From NCBI GenBank assembly GCA_921293015.1, contig OV121088.1:1550001-1614000 (forward strand): DNA of 64,000 bases. Direction: 5' to 3'. Position numbers and translations under genes: made by a program. Origin of the DNA: Phorcus lineatus (Eukaryota; Mollusca; Gastropoda; Trochida; Trochidae). Shown here in pieces: positions 14,401-27,434 of this stretch. The first letter of the stretch is position 1, and every line of letters starts with the position of its first letter. The notes beneath the pieces were generated by a model. It was not told where the DNA came from. It was given only the letters and a program-made list of their open reading frames with translations, and made no database searches.

Positions 14401-17400
14401 ACGGGCGACTGCGGACCTCGTTGTATGACAGAGGGTCCATGATGATCTTTTGCTGTAATTGAACAAAATATTGTGATATGACAAAGAAGGGTTTTGAAGT
14501 TACAAAGATTAACAGTTTCCTTTATGCTGAAAAATTATTTCAGATTCATGGACGAGGTTCCATGATACAGAGTGACATAGTCAGTGGTACATCTTGGGGC
14601 CAGATCCCTCGTTGAAATTCTTGATAAATAGTACAAAGGCTGGGTTCTCCCTCTGAAATTCCTCCAGTCATCAGTAGAACATGATGTCAAAAGCACATAT
14701 ATAATAACTTATGATATTTCCATCAACATACATCAAGTTTGTCAAGCAAAGCTCCCAAATTTCATACTTTTAATTATGCTCAGAAGCGAGTTCAGATGTA
14801 CAGATGAACTTACACATACACAATATATCAACATTAGAATATGAAACTGTAAATGAATCATATCACTGTGTTTCCATCAACTCACATCCAGTTCATCAAG
14901 AGCAGCGGCCAGTTCTCCAGGTCCCTCGTACGGATGAGCTTTCGAAGGTCCAGTCTCTTGTGCTACCCCGGCGATAGTTCCCACTGCGTCACACAGCTGT
15001 TTGTAGGCATAGTCACGGTTAGCTCGGGCTGCAGCTAGCTCTGGGTGTCGCACGTAGGCCTGTGTTGAGATTAAGGTAAGATAAGCCTAATGGTGAATTT
15101 CATTTCAAGGAGGTCACATACATCTTAAAGTGGAAACAATGCCTCAATGTGCCTAATGTTTTGGAATGTTTAGCAAATCTATTCACAAAATTTGGAATTT
15201 CTGGCCAATTACATTTTAAGGTCATTACACAGACATGTTTTGACTTTCCTTTTTCAATACTTTGATGCCATTCGACCTAGCACTTTGTTGAGGCGATCCA
15301 AAAAAAAACCCCAAACATTTTTCAAACATTGCTACCACAGAATAAAGAACTTTCATGTTAATAATTTTTTCTCTTCATTCTCCATAGATTCTTTTGATAT
15401 TGTCCAAGAAAATCCAAAACATTGTCCAAATGCCTCACCTTGGAAGTTGTAAGCAGCATCATGCTGTTCTTCTTTAGTACAGCGCGCGCGGCGGCCAGCT
15501 CATCTCTACGCCGTGGATCCTTCAGGTCCTGTAATCAAACATACTCAATAAGCAAAATGTCAAAAACAGACATTGACAGCATTCAACAAACTGTGGACTG
15601 GACATTGAGATGACTAAATGATTTATGTAAGAAATAAAAGCCATGTCGAGGTGGAAACAACTAATCTAACAGTTCAACAGTATCATCTCGAACCGAGGCA
15701 AGAACTAAGGTGTAGAGTTACCTCCCTTATAAATATGTATCTTATAGCAATGATAGGTTGTAAAATGTGCTAAATTTTTAATCAATTATTGATTTGTCTT
15801 CCTTTATTCATAAAATAATGAACCACACATCATGTCAAATTACTTTTTTGAGCACTTCTCTTTACCTGACAATGGGTATGTTCTTTTTTTTCCAAACCAG
15901 ACAGTAACTTATTCTCTTATTTCTTATTAAATTTTATTTCAAGCCATAATGTAACATGACTTCCTCTGTTTTCCTATAGTTTAAACACTGCATATCATCA
16001 CAAATAGGACCATTGACTGCTGTCTGTCTATCACTTTGCAGTTTGATCAGCAATAGACAGTCTTGTTACAACCTTTAACCCTGATTATCAGCACTAGGTT
16101 ACTACATCCACTGACTGCTTGAAACTTGACAGTTCATGCAGTGCTTGCAAATCTCATACAGACTTGTTACAGTGTTTACCACTGACTAATATCACCAGTT
16201 AAACATACCGCCTGTCTCTTGGCGGCGCGTTCTGAGAGCTCCTGTACGCTCTTGTTGAACTCCTTGAAGCTCTCCATCAGTTCCTGCTGACTCGTCGCAT
16301 TCTTGATCTTGTCCAGGTCGTCCTCCACCTAGGAGAGAGCAAAGGAAAGAGTTATTTCAAGAATAATAGATACAGAAATAGAGATTATTACCCGAGGAAG
16401 TGTGTCATATGACTTTTACGAAACAAGTGTGAATTTTTGTATTACCCGAGCGAGAGCGAGGGTTATACACAAATTCGCACGAGTTTCGTAAAAGTCATAT
16501 GTCACACTTCCGAGGATAATAATTTCTTTATTACCGATTCTATTCCATTTCAAAAGCATGGAAATATTCAGAAAACGGCCTCCTTCCCTTGCGACGGCCT
16601 GCTACAGTGACGTCATGAACAATGGTTTTATGACGTCACAGACGAGGAAATACGGTAACTCGCGCTTAGACAATCGTTGCTAGGCAAAAGTCATATGTGC
16701 ACATGTGCTCATATTGAAAATATGTCACCGCTTATGAATAACCATATGGGTAATAAACATGATTATCAAGATTTTGTGGGTGTTTGATTAGCCTGGAGTA
16801 ATAAAACAGTGGTGGTACGAAAACAGTACACAACTACTCCATCTACTAATCTTCACATCCTGTTCTATCACTGACTTATGTAGCCTTGCTTCACTTGAAT
16901 TGTTCTTGTTCCAGCACTTCAGCTTACAGAGCTGGACTTGATAGTGCTCTCAGGATTAGTGGAGGTGTTTGCTAATTGCTGATGATTCTCAAAACAAAAG
17001 TTTGGTACTTATGTGGCAGGACTTGGAGAGTGTTGGTTTTTTATTGTGAACTCAGGTTTGCATGGCAACAGGTAAACTGCAAGCACTAAATAATTGTGTA
17101 GTAAATTTGTGTCTATGGTTAAAATAAAGTTTCCAGCTTTTGAGAAATTCTTCAAGTTAATCTTAGTCTCTTTCATTATCACTTCATTAATAGAACACTA
17201 AATGTTATAATTCTTCTATCATAAAGCAACACTTGAGCAAAGCTTCTCTTTCCTCACCATTAAGATCAAACATTCCCTTTACTTTGTAAAAGAGGTGAAG
17301 TTCCCTTTATAAAACATAATGCTATTTCTAAATTACACTAGAAGTGACAAGTTTTTTTTCCACTGGATAAATCCTCTGCAACCAAGCCATAAATGTAGTC

Positions 17401-19381
17401 ATACATAAAAGGTGTAACCAAATTCAAACATCTTATTCAACTCACAGAGTGAAGAGTTTTGAGAAGGAGATGAACGTCGACCATGTCTGCCAGGATGAGG
17501 AGGCGTGTTACGGCGGAGAGGAGAGCCCGTGCAGCCCGCACCATTGCTCCTCGCTTCATGGAGGAGCACGGGTCAGTCGCGAAGTCACGTGAAGCCTCTC
17601 CCATAGCATCACCTAGCCATCAGATGATTATTAGAAATATTATAGATGCAATTTGATATCTCATCAGGCAAATATAAGTGCAATTTTGATAATATGCATA
17701 GGACCTAAAACTGGAAGTTTAATTAAGTTGAATGTGATCAAAATCTACAAGTGCTTCAGCCTTAGACTGACTTAAATTCAGACACATAGAGATGATTAAA
17801 GAATCCTAATATAATGTCCTTGTACATAAACAAGTCTCATGTTCAGCTTATAAAGAGTTCACAAAATATCCATTCACTTGAAATTGTCAATTCGACTTCA
17901 TAACCCTCTTATGTACCAAACTATATTAACTACAGCATCTGAATTCAATAACACAAAGCTGAACCAAAATTTCTTTTGATAAATGAAAATACTATCAATC
18001 ACACTCTAAAATATAATTTCTGATGTTGATGATAAATCAACAAGACAATGGGAGACAACTGCTAATAAAATGACCTAAACTGCCTTTACCTGTGTTGCGC
18101 ACTTCATCAATGGCGGCCATCATATCGGCGTGAACCTCTGGGTTTTCATTGGCTATTTCCTCTCCCCTCTCTATGAAGTGTTCTGTGGCCTTCTGTACCG
18201 CAGCGCTCAACACGTGTGCCTTCTTTGAACGCCCTTTCTTTTTGCCAGAGGGGCCATTCTGATTCACGAGTGTCGTCACCTATATCAATAGCATTGGAGA
18301 GACTTTTATTCAACTATGAAGTTATGATTTAAATGATGTAAAATAAAAATAAAACTTACAAACAGCACAGACATCTTGTCACAGCAAAAGAATAAAAGAG
18401 AGCAACTGACTCTCTTGCCTTTTTATAGAAAACAAAATTGGTTTTGTTTTAGTGCAGTCAAAATTAATATCACTTTTATGACTTGCCAGAATGATCAAAG
18501 AGGAGTTCTGATACAAGGAGTTTTGATACAATATTACAGAATTCAAGGGCCTTTACTGCTTGAATTGATGTTTACAAGATATCAGCTCCAAAAAGGAAAG
18601 AAGTCAATATCGAATAATGTTTGGACAGACCATTACCTTGCAATATTATACACTTATGTCATTAAAAACGATTTAAAGCAAACGAAAGGAAGATCGAGCT
18701 AACTTCAAACCCTCCAAATGTTCAAAATGTAACCAAGTACTCTAAGGTTTTTTTTCAAATCAACAACATAGAACAATACTACTACACACAAACCCAGCAA
18801 GTTTTGATAATGTTCAAAATGTAATCAGGTACTCTAAGGGTTTTTTTCAAATCAACAACGCAGAACAATACTACTATACACAAACCCAGCAAGTTTTGAT
18901 TTTGCAAAGAGGAAAATCATGAATGTTGCATACCTGAATGACAAATGTAATCATGTGACTCATTTGTAAAAGATTTCCAACATAAATGACTATTCACAAA
19001 AGTTACAGTTTTGAAATTGCTATGAGGAAAATGTTTCATCCTTGAGTGACAAGTGGTTCAAGAGTTTGAACAATATGATAAAACAACTTTACATAAAAGC
19101 AGCTGGTTTTGAATTTCCTAGCAGGAAAGGTTATATATCAGAGTGACATTATTAAAAGATTTACAACAGGTTATAACACACCAATACACAAAAGCCACAA
19201 GTTATAAAACATCCATAAACAAAAGTGGTAAGCTTAAACTTGTAAAGAGTAATTTAAATGTTTGTACCTGAGTGACTAGTGGTTCGAGAGTTTTCTCCAC
19301 TGACTTGGTTCTGATCTCCAGATTCTTCGGGTCCCACTGCAGCTGTATACTCCCATGCATGGGAGGCGAGCTCGTTGTCAT
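5412..19381 (-). CDS. CTNNA: Alpha-catenin, complete multi-exon gene
   Basis: Alpha-catenin links the cadherin/beta-catenin complex to F-actin at adherens junctions. Coding exons in transcript order: 19381-19268, 18279-18090, 17612-17446, 16328-16209, 15528-15439, 15059-14886, 14452-14249, 12171-12091, 11740-11588, 10868-10776, 10444-10288, 9685-9484, 8776-8625, 8483-8423, 7946-7724, 7325-7220, 6689-6555, 6156-6064, 5814-5794, 5576-5412. All have GT-AG borders and matching phases, giving 899 aa against about 906 in human alphaE-catenin; a few borders may be off by 1-2 bases. Residues 1 to ~250 form the beta-catenin-binding and dimer region. The vinculin-binding helix (SLEERVESIISGAALMADSS) is near residues 298-317. 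An acidic linker spans about 633-652, and the actin-binding domain runs from there to the C terminus. The start MTTSSPPMHG precedes the conserved LQWDPKNLEIRT. The gene looks intact, with AT-rich introns of ~0.2-2.1 kb. Confidence 0.96.
5613..5680. repeat. Three short copies of a GGGAGRTAACTC-type motif in the last alpha-catenin intron
   Basis: GGGAGGTAACTCAGTGA, GGGAGATAACTCAGTGA and a diverged GGTGGATAACTCAG follow one another about 28-30 bases apart, between the last two coding exons. The same core occurs alone near 20793 and 51635, and reversed near 15718 and 47179. Function unknown. Confidence 0.55.
9796..9947 (-). mobile_element. 5'-truncated SINE in an alpha-catenin intron
   Basis: This is only the tail half of the SINE family seen at 21217-21484, starting on the minus strand near GCTAGTTCCAGCC and ending at CACCTCAC. 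It is flanked by near-identical 12-mers, TTTGAGAAGGAA (9784-9795) and TTTGAGAAAGAA (9948-9959). That indicates insertion as a truncated copy and not later loss of the head. Confidence 0.75.
13347..13418 (-). CDS. Candidate cassette exon of alpha-catenin
   Basis: Between the constitutive exons 14452-14249 and 12171-12091 lies an open 72-nt segment of 24 codons, including KKPPATEHKVTQ and PPLFRTAK. It has a good acceptor (TTGTCGTCTTAG) and a donor AAG/GTAACT. A second acceptor 9 nt further in would give 21 codons. Both flanking exons end in phase 0, so inclusion preserves frame. In the protein the insert would fall right after the vinculin-binding segment (…LTEYMNN / AGQKEP…), where human alpha-catenins as I remember them have none. 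It is basic and proline- and threonine-rich, and likely a flexible loop. This is inferred from splice signals and frame, not from transcripts. Confidence 0.55.
16385..16756. mobile_element. MITE with TTATTACCC terminal inverted repeats
   Basis: The element starts TTATTACCC (16385-16393) and ends GGGTAATAA (16748-16756). Its left third is a strong hairpin: GTCATATGACTTTTACGAAA near 16407 pairs with its complement near 16480-16500. It contains two TGACGTCA-like palindromes and no ORF. It sits in the alpha-catenin intron between the exons 17612-17446 and 16328-16209. The transposon superfamily is not clear. Confidence 0.65.
18718..18901. repeat. Tandem duplication of ~92 bp in an alpha-catenin intron
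   Basis: The copies at 18718-18809 and 18811-18901 are nearly identical, sharing CAAATCAACAAC, AGAACAATACTACTA and ACAAACCCAGCAAGTTTTGA. The high identity suggests a recent duplication. No coding content. Confidence 0.8.
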
Positions 19382-21204
19382 TTTCCTTCAAAATTTACAA
19401 TTCATTATTTTTCACCTACGTCATGACAAGAGAAGTGTTCTTCCTAGATTATAAAATCAAGAGTCATTTTGACTCTTTACTACCTTTAATGAATAAAACT
19501 GAAAATATTTTAAAGTGACAAGTGGGCAGTTATCTTTTTAACACATTTCAACATGAAGATACGCCAAAATATGATGGTAACTTCTTTGGTAAGTCCAAAA
19601 GTGTTGAACATATCATTTTTTAAAGGCACATACAGATCTTTAATGACTTAATTCGTAAATCATGTGAGACAGGACAACACAAAGCCATACAACAAATAAC
19701 AATGTGATGGTAATATTCATGAAATGAATGATGATTTATGTTCATGATTGAAAGTTGAGCAAGCTGTCAAAGGTTCATTTCGGCAAATTTGTGCGTTAAT
19801 TTTGGGCTTACATTGGTCTTGTGTAGATCTATTGCAACTGGGATGGGAAACCTTCAATGTCTGAAAATGTATGAATATTTAGAAATACATAGAGTCATTA
19901 CGTCCCAACCACATGCATATATTTTATCCTCAGCATTCAATAAGTTAAAATTTACCCCAGATTGTTTCTTTCAATGTAGTTCATATGTTTTATACATGCT
20001 CTATTCCCACTATAACAAATATTATTATGTTATTTCATTAGAATTTGTTTATAAACCACTTACCCGCTCTTTAAATTTTCATAAAATGTTGAAGTTTGTG
20101 AAACATGTGTAACAAACATAGGACAAAATTATGGCATGATTTAACAGAAAACTTCCAAGTGTGTTTGCATCCGTTATGTTGGCATCAATATTCCTTGGTA
20201 GTAGATGACTTTCAAACCCTTCAAACGTATTCAAACTCAAAACATTACCAGATTAATTCATCAAAGTGGTCTACCAGTAAGAAAAATAATGAGAAGTCAC
20301 TCAAATTTATAGATTGTGATGGGCTTATGGCTTTTGTTTTGATTTTGATGATAATGTCAACATTTAAACAATGAACATGATATTGAACAAGAAAATGGTT
20401 GGTTCAATCTTTAAACATATGGTTTAAATACGTACCTATCTTATAATATCCCCGTGAGTATCCAAAAATGTCAAAATATGTACGTAATTTGTCATCAAAC
20501 AGAGGTGTTCAAATTCCTTATGATGAGTAACAGGGTACTTCCGCCAATCCAGTGAGTGACCGCACGCCCCCGGTAAGATAAATACAAATTAACTCTAAGT
20601 AGTTTTTTAGAGTGGCAATTCGTTAAAACCACTGAAGACTCTTATTTTGCACTTTTAAATGTTTATAACTTATCAGTGAGACAAAAACCTATTTGAAGCA
20701 ACGTTTTTATAATATTATAGAAGTAATACGGGGGCGTAGGAACAGCCGACAGCGAAGAATTTTAATCACGTGACCATGATGGAATTTAGGAAGGGAGATA
20801 ACTGTTCCATCTACAAGTGTTTCCTCCAAAGGCTTGTTCCGTTCAATTCAACAGATCGTGTTCAAACCCACAATATAAGAATGGTTTGTTTTTATTAAAT
20901 GTTTCGTTTATCGAAGTTGTGAATTTTGTTATAAAAACGTATGTAATGATGTGTAGGGTAAAAATGCTAGAGGATAAAGGTTATTAGGTCCCTATATAAA
21001 ATTTACAAACAGTATGATAATGTAATTTTCTTTACAAAACTTTTACGTTTGAAAAAAATGATGAAGAATTTGATAAAAGCTTACATAATAACGATATTGG
21101 ACATGAAATTTGATTCAAAATTCCTCATCAAGTAGGCATTATAAAGACAATTAATTATGCATCTTACATAACAAAAAAAGTATTAAAGTATTATCACAAC
21201 TTAT
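19382..21204. other. Upstream flank of alpha-catenin
   Basis: Here should lie the promoter and any non-coding first exon of alpha-catenin, but I could not fix a transcription start. A plus-strand open stretch at 19789-20112 has the composition of chance AT-rich sequence. A GGGAGATAACT motif lies at about 20793, with CACGTG-containing sequence just before it (near 20768). Confidence 0.4.
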
Positions 21205-21216
21205 ACTCTCATTTTA

Positions 21217-21484
21217 GGTGAGGTGAGTTGGTGTTTAATGCCGCTTTCAAGATTTCAAGAAAGCCATGAGGCTATTCATTGCGGTTAAATCTGCAAGCAT
21301 CGGTTGGAACTAGCGAACCATGGGTGGTACTGCGCTGAAATTCAGTGTAGCATTGCACCCAAACCTGACTGCGTGTAGAACAGTTCGCTACTGCAGACAA
21401 AGTTGCCGAGCCCCTGGCGGGATCTGAACCACAGACCTCTTGATCCGAAGCCGAACGTTTTAACCACTGAGCTACCCCGCCCCC
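21217..21484 (-). mobile_element. tRNA-derived SINE, full length, with perfect 12-bp target duplication
   Basis: On the minus strand the element begins GGGGCGGGGTAGCTCAGTGG, with a tRNA A box, followed by a B box (GTGGTTCAGATCC) about 35 bases on. It continues through a middle region and ends in a tail finishing GCGGCATTAAACACCAACTC and ACCTCACC. A perfect direct repeat, ACTCTCATTTTA, flanks it at 21205-21216 and 21485-21496. At 268 bp it is the longest of the four family copies here and serves as the reference. Confidence 0.9.
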
Positions 21485-21738
21485 ACTCTCATTTTAAAAA
21501 GTTTTCAACATTGTAAAATTTATAATACCTCGACACTCTTTTAATGTAACATTTCCTATTGTGGTAATAACTTTTACGCGTCACTTATTAACTATTTTCA
21601 TCATTACTTTCCACATGCACCTCATCAATATCTTTTATGAAACATGAATTTTTTATTGGTAGAAATGATGGTTAAGATTTGTTGCAAAAACGTTTTTCAA
21701 CAACAAGGTGTTTTTAAAAACCTTTTGAAACAGTATAG

Positions 21739-22125
21739 CAGTCTGACTAAATTCAACTAAGGATATAAAAGTTTTAAATATTGCCTCTACCAGGTTACAA
21801 ACTGGTGGGTAGTTTCTTCTCCACACGGTCTGACAACAGCCAGTATAGGTGCATGTTCTGTTAACAGCTCATTGGAAACAAAACCTGGTCGTTAGCAGAC
21901 AAATCATGTAATGTTGCTTAAAAAGAAGGATGCCAGTAGTGAACTAATTGAATGGTTAACAAGAGTTACTTGCCGCTTGTTTTTTATATCGAGAGACTTA
22001 CCCGTGGGTATTGCAATGCCTAACCAAACTTATGTAAACTTACAACTAAAGGAGCTTTTCTAAGACAATCAGTAGAGGCAATATTTTGAATTTAATGCCA
22101 CTCATAACAGAGTTAATTTGAAACA
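21739..22125. mobile_element. Degenerate fold-back element (copy 3 of a family)
   Basis: The left end CAGTCTGACTAAATTC matches the start of the elements at 27435 and 45131. Inside, AAATATTGCCTCTACCAG on the left pairs with CAGTAGAGGCAATATTT near 22070-22086, and TCTCCACACGGTCTGAC matches the family. The right end is diverged and its position approximate. No ORF. Confidence 0.55.
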
Positions 22126-22136
22126 ACCTGCAATGT

Positions 22137-22601
22137 CAAAGAGCCACTCCGAGAGTTGTTGGAGTCATATATATATGCCAAATTTAATCAATGGTGTCAT
22201 TTGATCGCGAAGTATCAACTGTTACCAAATAGACACATCTTAAAGCTTATAGTTTTTTAAAAGAGACAATATTAAGGTAGAACTTCACAATTATGATCGC
22301 AATCCAGAGTGGCGTGCGTCAAATAGTCAAACATAATTTTGGAGACTTATCTAAAACAGCCAGGAGGGCAGTTCGGAGTTGATAGCGTTTGTTAGGTTAT
22401 ATAACTAGTATCCATGTATATTGGACGTGATATCTACACCTCTGTACAATTATATGGCTGTTTTTAGATTTTCATGGAAAACCAGTATTTGTTATATTTA
22501 TGTCTCTTGGACATGAAAAGTTAAGATGTTTTGATTTTATATCACCACATATGACATTTAGGTTTGTATCAAAGGTAAATAATATGTTATGAAAATCAAG
22601 C
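22137..22601 (+). repeat. Dispersed repeat, copy A (matches 57893-58308 inverted)
   Basis: A segment starting GAGCCACTCCG and running to TATGAAAATCA recurs 36 kb away in opposite orientation. Long stretches are shared, such as AACTAGTATCCATGTATATT and GGACGTGATATCTACACCTC. It has no terminal inverted repeats and no ORF that I can see. The two copies are clearly homologous with indels, so this is a transposed family member of unknown class. Confidence 0.8.
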
Positions 22602-22661
22602 AGTGGCACTTTAAAGAAATGAAGCACATGGATTCTGAGCAGTGTTGTATTTCTTGTCAAG

Positions 22662-23142
22662 GGCTATGCTTGATTGGTCCAAGCGGCGTATAGCCAGGTC
22701 CTGGAACAGCCGTACGCCGGGTCAGTAACAGGCTCAAGTTGAATCAAGTATGTTGGCATACACACTGGAAGCAGTCATCTTACCTCAGACTAGTTTCAAA
22801 ATACGTTTCATCAATATGATATTAATATTTTTCAAACATTTAAAATGTGACGTTAAATGTCACTATCAAGTTATGAATGGTTTTTAATAATTATACATAT
22901 TGCCAATTAAATCATTTTGAGTTGTTATTTTAAAAAATAATGATGACTATGAAAAAGTTGTGGAATAGTCGCAACGAAAATATTTGTCCGCCATTATACG
23001 CCGGGTTCGCCTGTCACTTCAAACCGGCGAATCCGGCGTGCTCCTGATGCGTACTCTGGTTGCCAATAAAGTGACTTGCCGCTTTCGTCATTTCCGGCGG
23101 CGTGCTCCGGATACTTCGCCAGGTTACCAATCAAGCATAGCC
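22662..23142. mobile_element. Fold-back element with 17-bp perfect terminal inverted repeats
   Basis: GGCTATGCTTGATTGGT at 22662-22678 is repeated as its exact complement at 23126-23142. The interior near both ends is unusually GC- and CpG-rich for this window, with several CGCCGG-type words. No transposase is present. The CpG-rich ends could be mistaken for a promoter. Confidence 0.6.
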
Positions 23143-26100
23143 ATTACAACATCTGGCTTCATGTGCACTGGTGCAGGTATCGAAAATATGACGAGTTCTG
23201 GTCCACCATACAAATTTTGATTTACTCTTTTTCTGCAATTGAACAAACAACAGAAAAACTTTTCATGTTTGGTAATTTATTTATGAAAAATATCTTCAAA
23301 ATCTTTGAAGTAACTAAAAGAATGCTATTTTGACATCAAATATTGATATCTGATTGCAGCGTTTGAACAATGCTGAATTCTAGGATTAAACATACAAAGA
23401 AAGCTCGGTTTTACAAGTAATGTATGTGGAACCTGGTGAAAGTATTCCAAACTGGCAACTTTTTATTTTATTTTGTCATAAAAAATATCTGTTTTGGCTG
23501 GTTCAATTTATCATTCATTGCCACATCTATTTCCTTATGGCAAGGTAGTAGCTCTAACCTTTAGAAAAAAAATTAAAATCTTAAAGACACTTAAGCACCT
23601 TTTTTATGTTTAAATTGTTTCGATTTCCCCTTCCTTATATCAACTAATGAAAAATAAATTTTCTTCAGTCTCAAACATGTAATTACATATCCTCATTGTC
23701 CAGAGTCGTAGAATCAAGTGTCATTGTTCCTCCAAAAACATCATGCGGTCATTTCAGTGTAAACACCTTTCAATCATCCAAAGAAGAGAAATGGATTCAC
23801 ATTGCTTAACTCAACTTCACACTACTTAATAAATTCTCGCAGTGACTAAAAATGATTATCTTGCAATTGGTAACATTTTTTTTCATTTTCATGAGATTCT
23901 GTTATTTTATCTTAAAAAACATACTACCGCACCTTTAAGACTGACAGAAGAAAATATGTATCCAATTACCAGAATTGGAAACATATACCTGTTAATCTAA
24001 AGAGTTAAGGAATGTTTAAATATTCTTGATGTTTACTTTAAAAGGGGTACTAGCAAATTTTCAAAGATAAGTAAAATGATCTCAGGAAAAAAAAAAGATG
24101 ATTCCAATTGCAAGACAATATTCTACATCAAATGAAGCAGTTTAAAAGCAAACGTACACTGAACGAAAAAGCTATGCGAATCCATTTCCCTACCTCAAAT
24201 AATTATGAGGCGTTTGCACAAAAATGGCTGTCAGTGTTTTTGCTTGATACTTGATTATTAACTCTATGACTACAAATGATCAGGTTGAGTAATGAGATAT
24301 AGTGACTATCTGAGGCTATTACATTTGGCAGAAAGTAAATTTTAAAGTAAAAAAACCCCATTTTACTGCTTTTTCAAGAAGACAAAGAATAAATGTTCTA
24401 AAACACTGAACTAACCAGGGTCGCTGCACATAGGGGGTTATTTTTTAATCTTTAAGAATCAACTTCTCCTCTGGTCTTCATTTTGATAAACATGATGTAA
24501 AGATTCAAGTATCTGTCCAATCTTAATCTTTCTGTCAAAAAGGCACACATTTGAAAGACACAAATATCTAGCCATACATGGCAGTTGTACCACACTACTT
24601 AAGATCTTACCACTGGTCATGTCTTGTGTCCTTTCTATGATCCTCAACTTGCATTACTTCGACCAATCAAAGGTCTGCATTCATAATGAATCATATTGTA
24701 TTTGTACAAACTATTTACTAACAAGGTTGCTGATTGGTTGTAGGAAACAGGACCCTGCCATTCATTTGGCACATCCTAAAGTGGTGAAGCACAAGTGTTC
24801 AGTAAGATTTGCTTCTCACAAGACTGGCACAGATCTTTTTGTCTTCAAGTTACACATAGGAATGATGAATGAAGCATTCAATTGCAAAAATAAGAATAAC
24901 CTCTTTGGTTTGACCATGGCATGATAACTTGAAATCATTATTTATATTTCAAATCATTTATCAAACAATAAGATTTCAATAACAAAGAATGATTGATCAA
25001 TGAAAAATGATTAAGTCTAGACTAATGAGAATACAGGAACAGAAAATATGTTAATATTTCATTGTAAACATGAACAAGTTTTAATGAATGCAAAGATGAA
25101 CTACAAGTAACGATGGAAACAATTTTCAAACAAGAACATTGAAACAGATTGTATACTACACAGGATAGGACATATTGTTTTTGACAAAATCAGCTCCTCA
25201 ACAATGATATCTATCAATAAAAGCAGAATCTCTTCATTATTAACCAGTAATAACACATTTCAAAGATATATTTATAGCTAAAAACAAATATTTTTATTTC
25301 ACGAACATTTTCACATCAAAATTACAGTTTCTCAGCTGAACATAATTAGATTTGAAATAATTATGGTCCCTATGGGTTACCATGGCTTGTGACTTGAAAA
25401 ATGAACCAGGCCTCACATCCAACCACCTTGTTACCATTGCTTGAGAACGACCCAAGAATCTTTGTCAAAACATACAATGAATAAAGAAGTTGTTATCCAT
25501 ATATTTCTTGTCATTAAGGCCTCTTAAAATTTGACAATCTCCTCAATGTGTAGACACTGAGTATATCTAAAACAGCACAAGCCTGACAGTTTACTGACCT
25601 CTCCTCAAGTAAGCTCAATCTTAAATTAAGCACTAATTGACTGGCAGGCAGGAAGCTATTTCGATCATATGCCCCACTAAGTCATTACAATAAAATCACT
25701 TGTTTAGGATTTCTTCAGCTGACATATTTAAGGAGCACCTAAAAGGAACAAAATTGATTGACTTGTCTTTGAAAGAGTAAAGTTAGTTTGTAAAAGGGTT
25801 TCCTGCCTGTCACAGAATAGATGGGCAATTAAAGATGAATTAACAGGTCAAATAACATTATAGTTATATTTATAAAAGTAGAAGCGCAAAATAAACATAT
25901 ATGCAATTTTACCAACAACATGATTTGTTTGGATATGAATATGTTGATAGCAATGCAATGGTTAAAGATTGATATATACCCATATACCTAGTAATTGCCC
26001 AACATGACCTAAAAGTTATCTCTAACATCCAAAACTGAAATAATGTGAAAATGTTTGGTTTTGTAGTTGACCAAAATCTGATAAAACAAACACGTCCCTA

Positions 26101-27424
26101 CTTATATTTGTAATGATAAATCCAAATTATATCATTCTAAATAAATATTCAAATTAACAAAGCCTTGAAATATTTTGAAATGTTCAGGGCAGTTATTAGG
26201 GCAATATTGGTATGAAGTTACTATGTGAAGGCTCAAGCATCACTAAGTATATACGGTGGATATAGAAACTTAATCAAATTAAGCAGGCACTTAACAAGGT
26301 GTTATTGTTAGCGTATATATTTATCAAACTACAACTACAAGTAAACAAAAATATGAGGTGAGAGTTATACCAAATGCCCAATCTCATTGAATTAAGACCT
26401 AAAAAACGCTCTTTTTATTGATATACCCCATCAGATATATCTTTTAAGATCTCAAGCATTCAGCTAGAAGTGGGTGTCACAGTGACCCCTGGTCCAGAAA
26501 TGACCCCAGATTGCAGTGCACAGTGATACATATCCAACCACTTAGCATTTGTGAGGTGAAGGAGTTTTGGAAATCTGCTAGGGGCTCTTAGTAAGATAGC
26601 TAGGAACTCTGTCTTTTTTATCATTTGTTATCAACCATTGATCTCTAAATAGGACTTGGAGCATGCTAATCATTTGCAAGATGTCTCTTCCGCTGAGGCA
26701 AGCAACTCTGTCCTTTATATAATTTGTTATCCAACGTTGATCTCAAAATAGCTCATCTAAATTTGCGTAAAGAAAACAAAATATGAGCAAATAGCTAGAT
26801 CTTAAGTCAATGAGATTGTCCAAATAACAAAATTCTTTCATGCACGTAACAAGGACGAAATGCTAATTCATTTATGTCTCTACACTATGATCTACATAAA
26901 CCTATAATAAGGATATTGTACTAATGTTTTTATATAAATTTTCTAAGCAACTGATTGATAAAATGGCTAGATATGAAAACTGTCTCAATTTATCAATTGC
27001 TATGAATGCATGCATACATATTATATTTTCTGTACATGGGTCTGGGAATATAATTCTATCATTATTTAGTTACATTATTGTTTCATGCCAAATAGCAAAA
27101 TCAGTAAAGACGTTTAACCATACACTTCATCAACTGTTGGAACCCAATAGTAAATGCATTAGTGTTATTGTACAATAGAGGGTTTGCATTTTATTGAATA
27201 AAACTATATCAATATGAACTATATGATCTTTAATAATGCTGTCACAAATTTAATCCATGTTTCCTTTCCTTCAGGTTATATATGTCAATATTCTGATTGT
27301 TCTTTAAGACATTCTTATGTTAGTTTGCATGTTTTCAGACAATTCTGATTATAAAATATTAAACAGACAGGACTTTCATGTCAAGTTTTCGGTTTTGAGG
27401 ATTTTTCTTACTGAATTTACTTAC
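23143..27424. other. Intergenic, no gene seen
   Basis: AT-rich DNA between the repeat cluster and the fold-back at 27435. Open stretches such as 24619-24924 and 26924-27178 have no recognisable domain, splice context or coding-like composition, and I do not call them genes. Confidence 0.5.
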
Positions 27425-27434
27425 ATCTCTTATT

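Noticed and set aside
22662-23142. CpG-rich segment as a possible promoter
   Set aside because: Exact 17-bp inverted ends explain it better as a fold-back element.
24619-24924. 101-codon open frame
   Set aside because: Composition is unremarkable, no family match, and it stands alone in AT-rich intergenic DNA.
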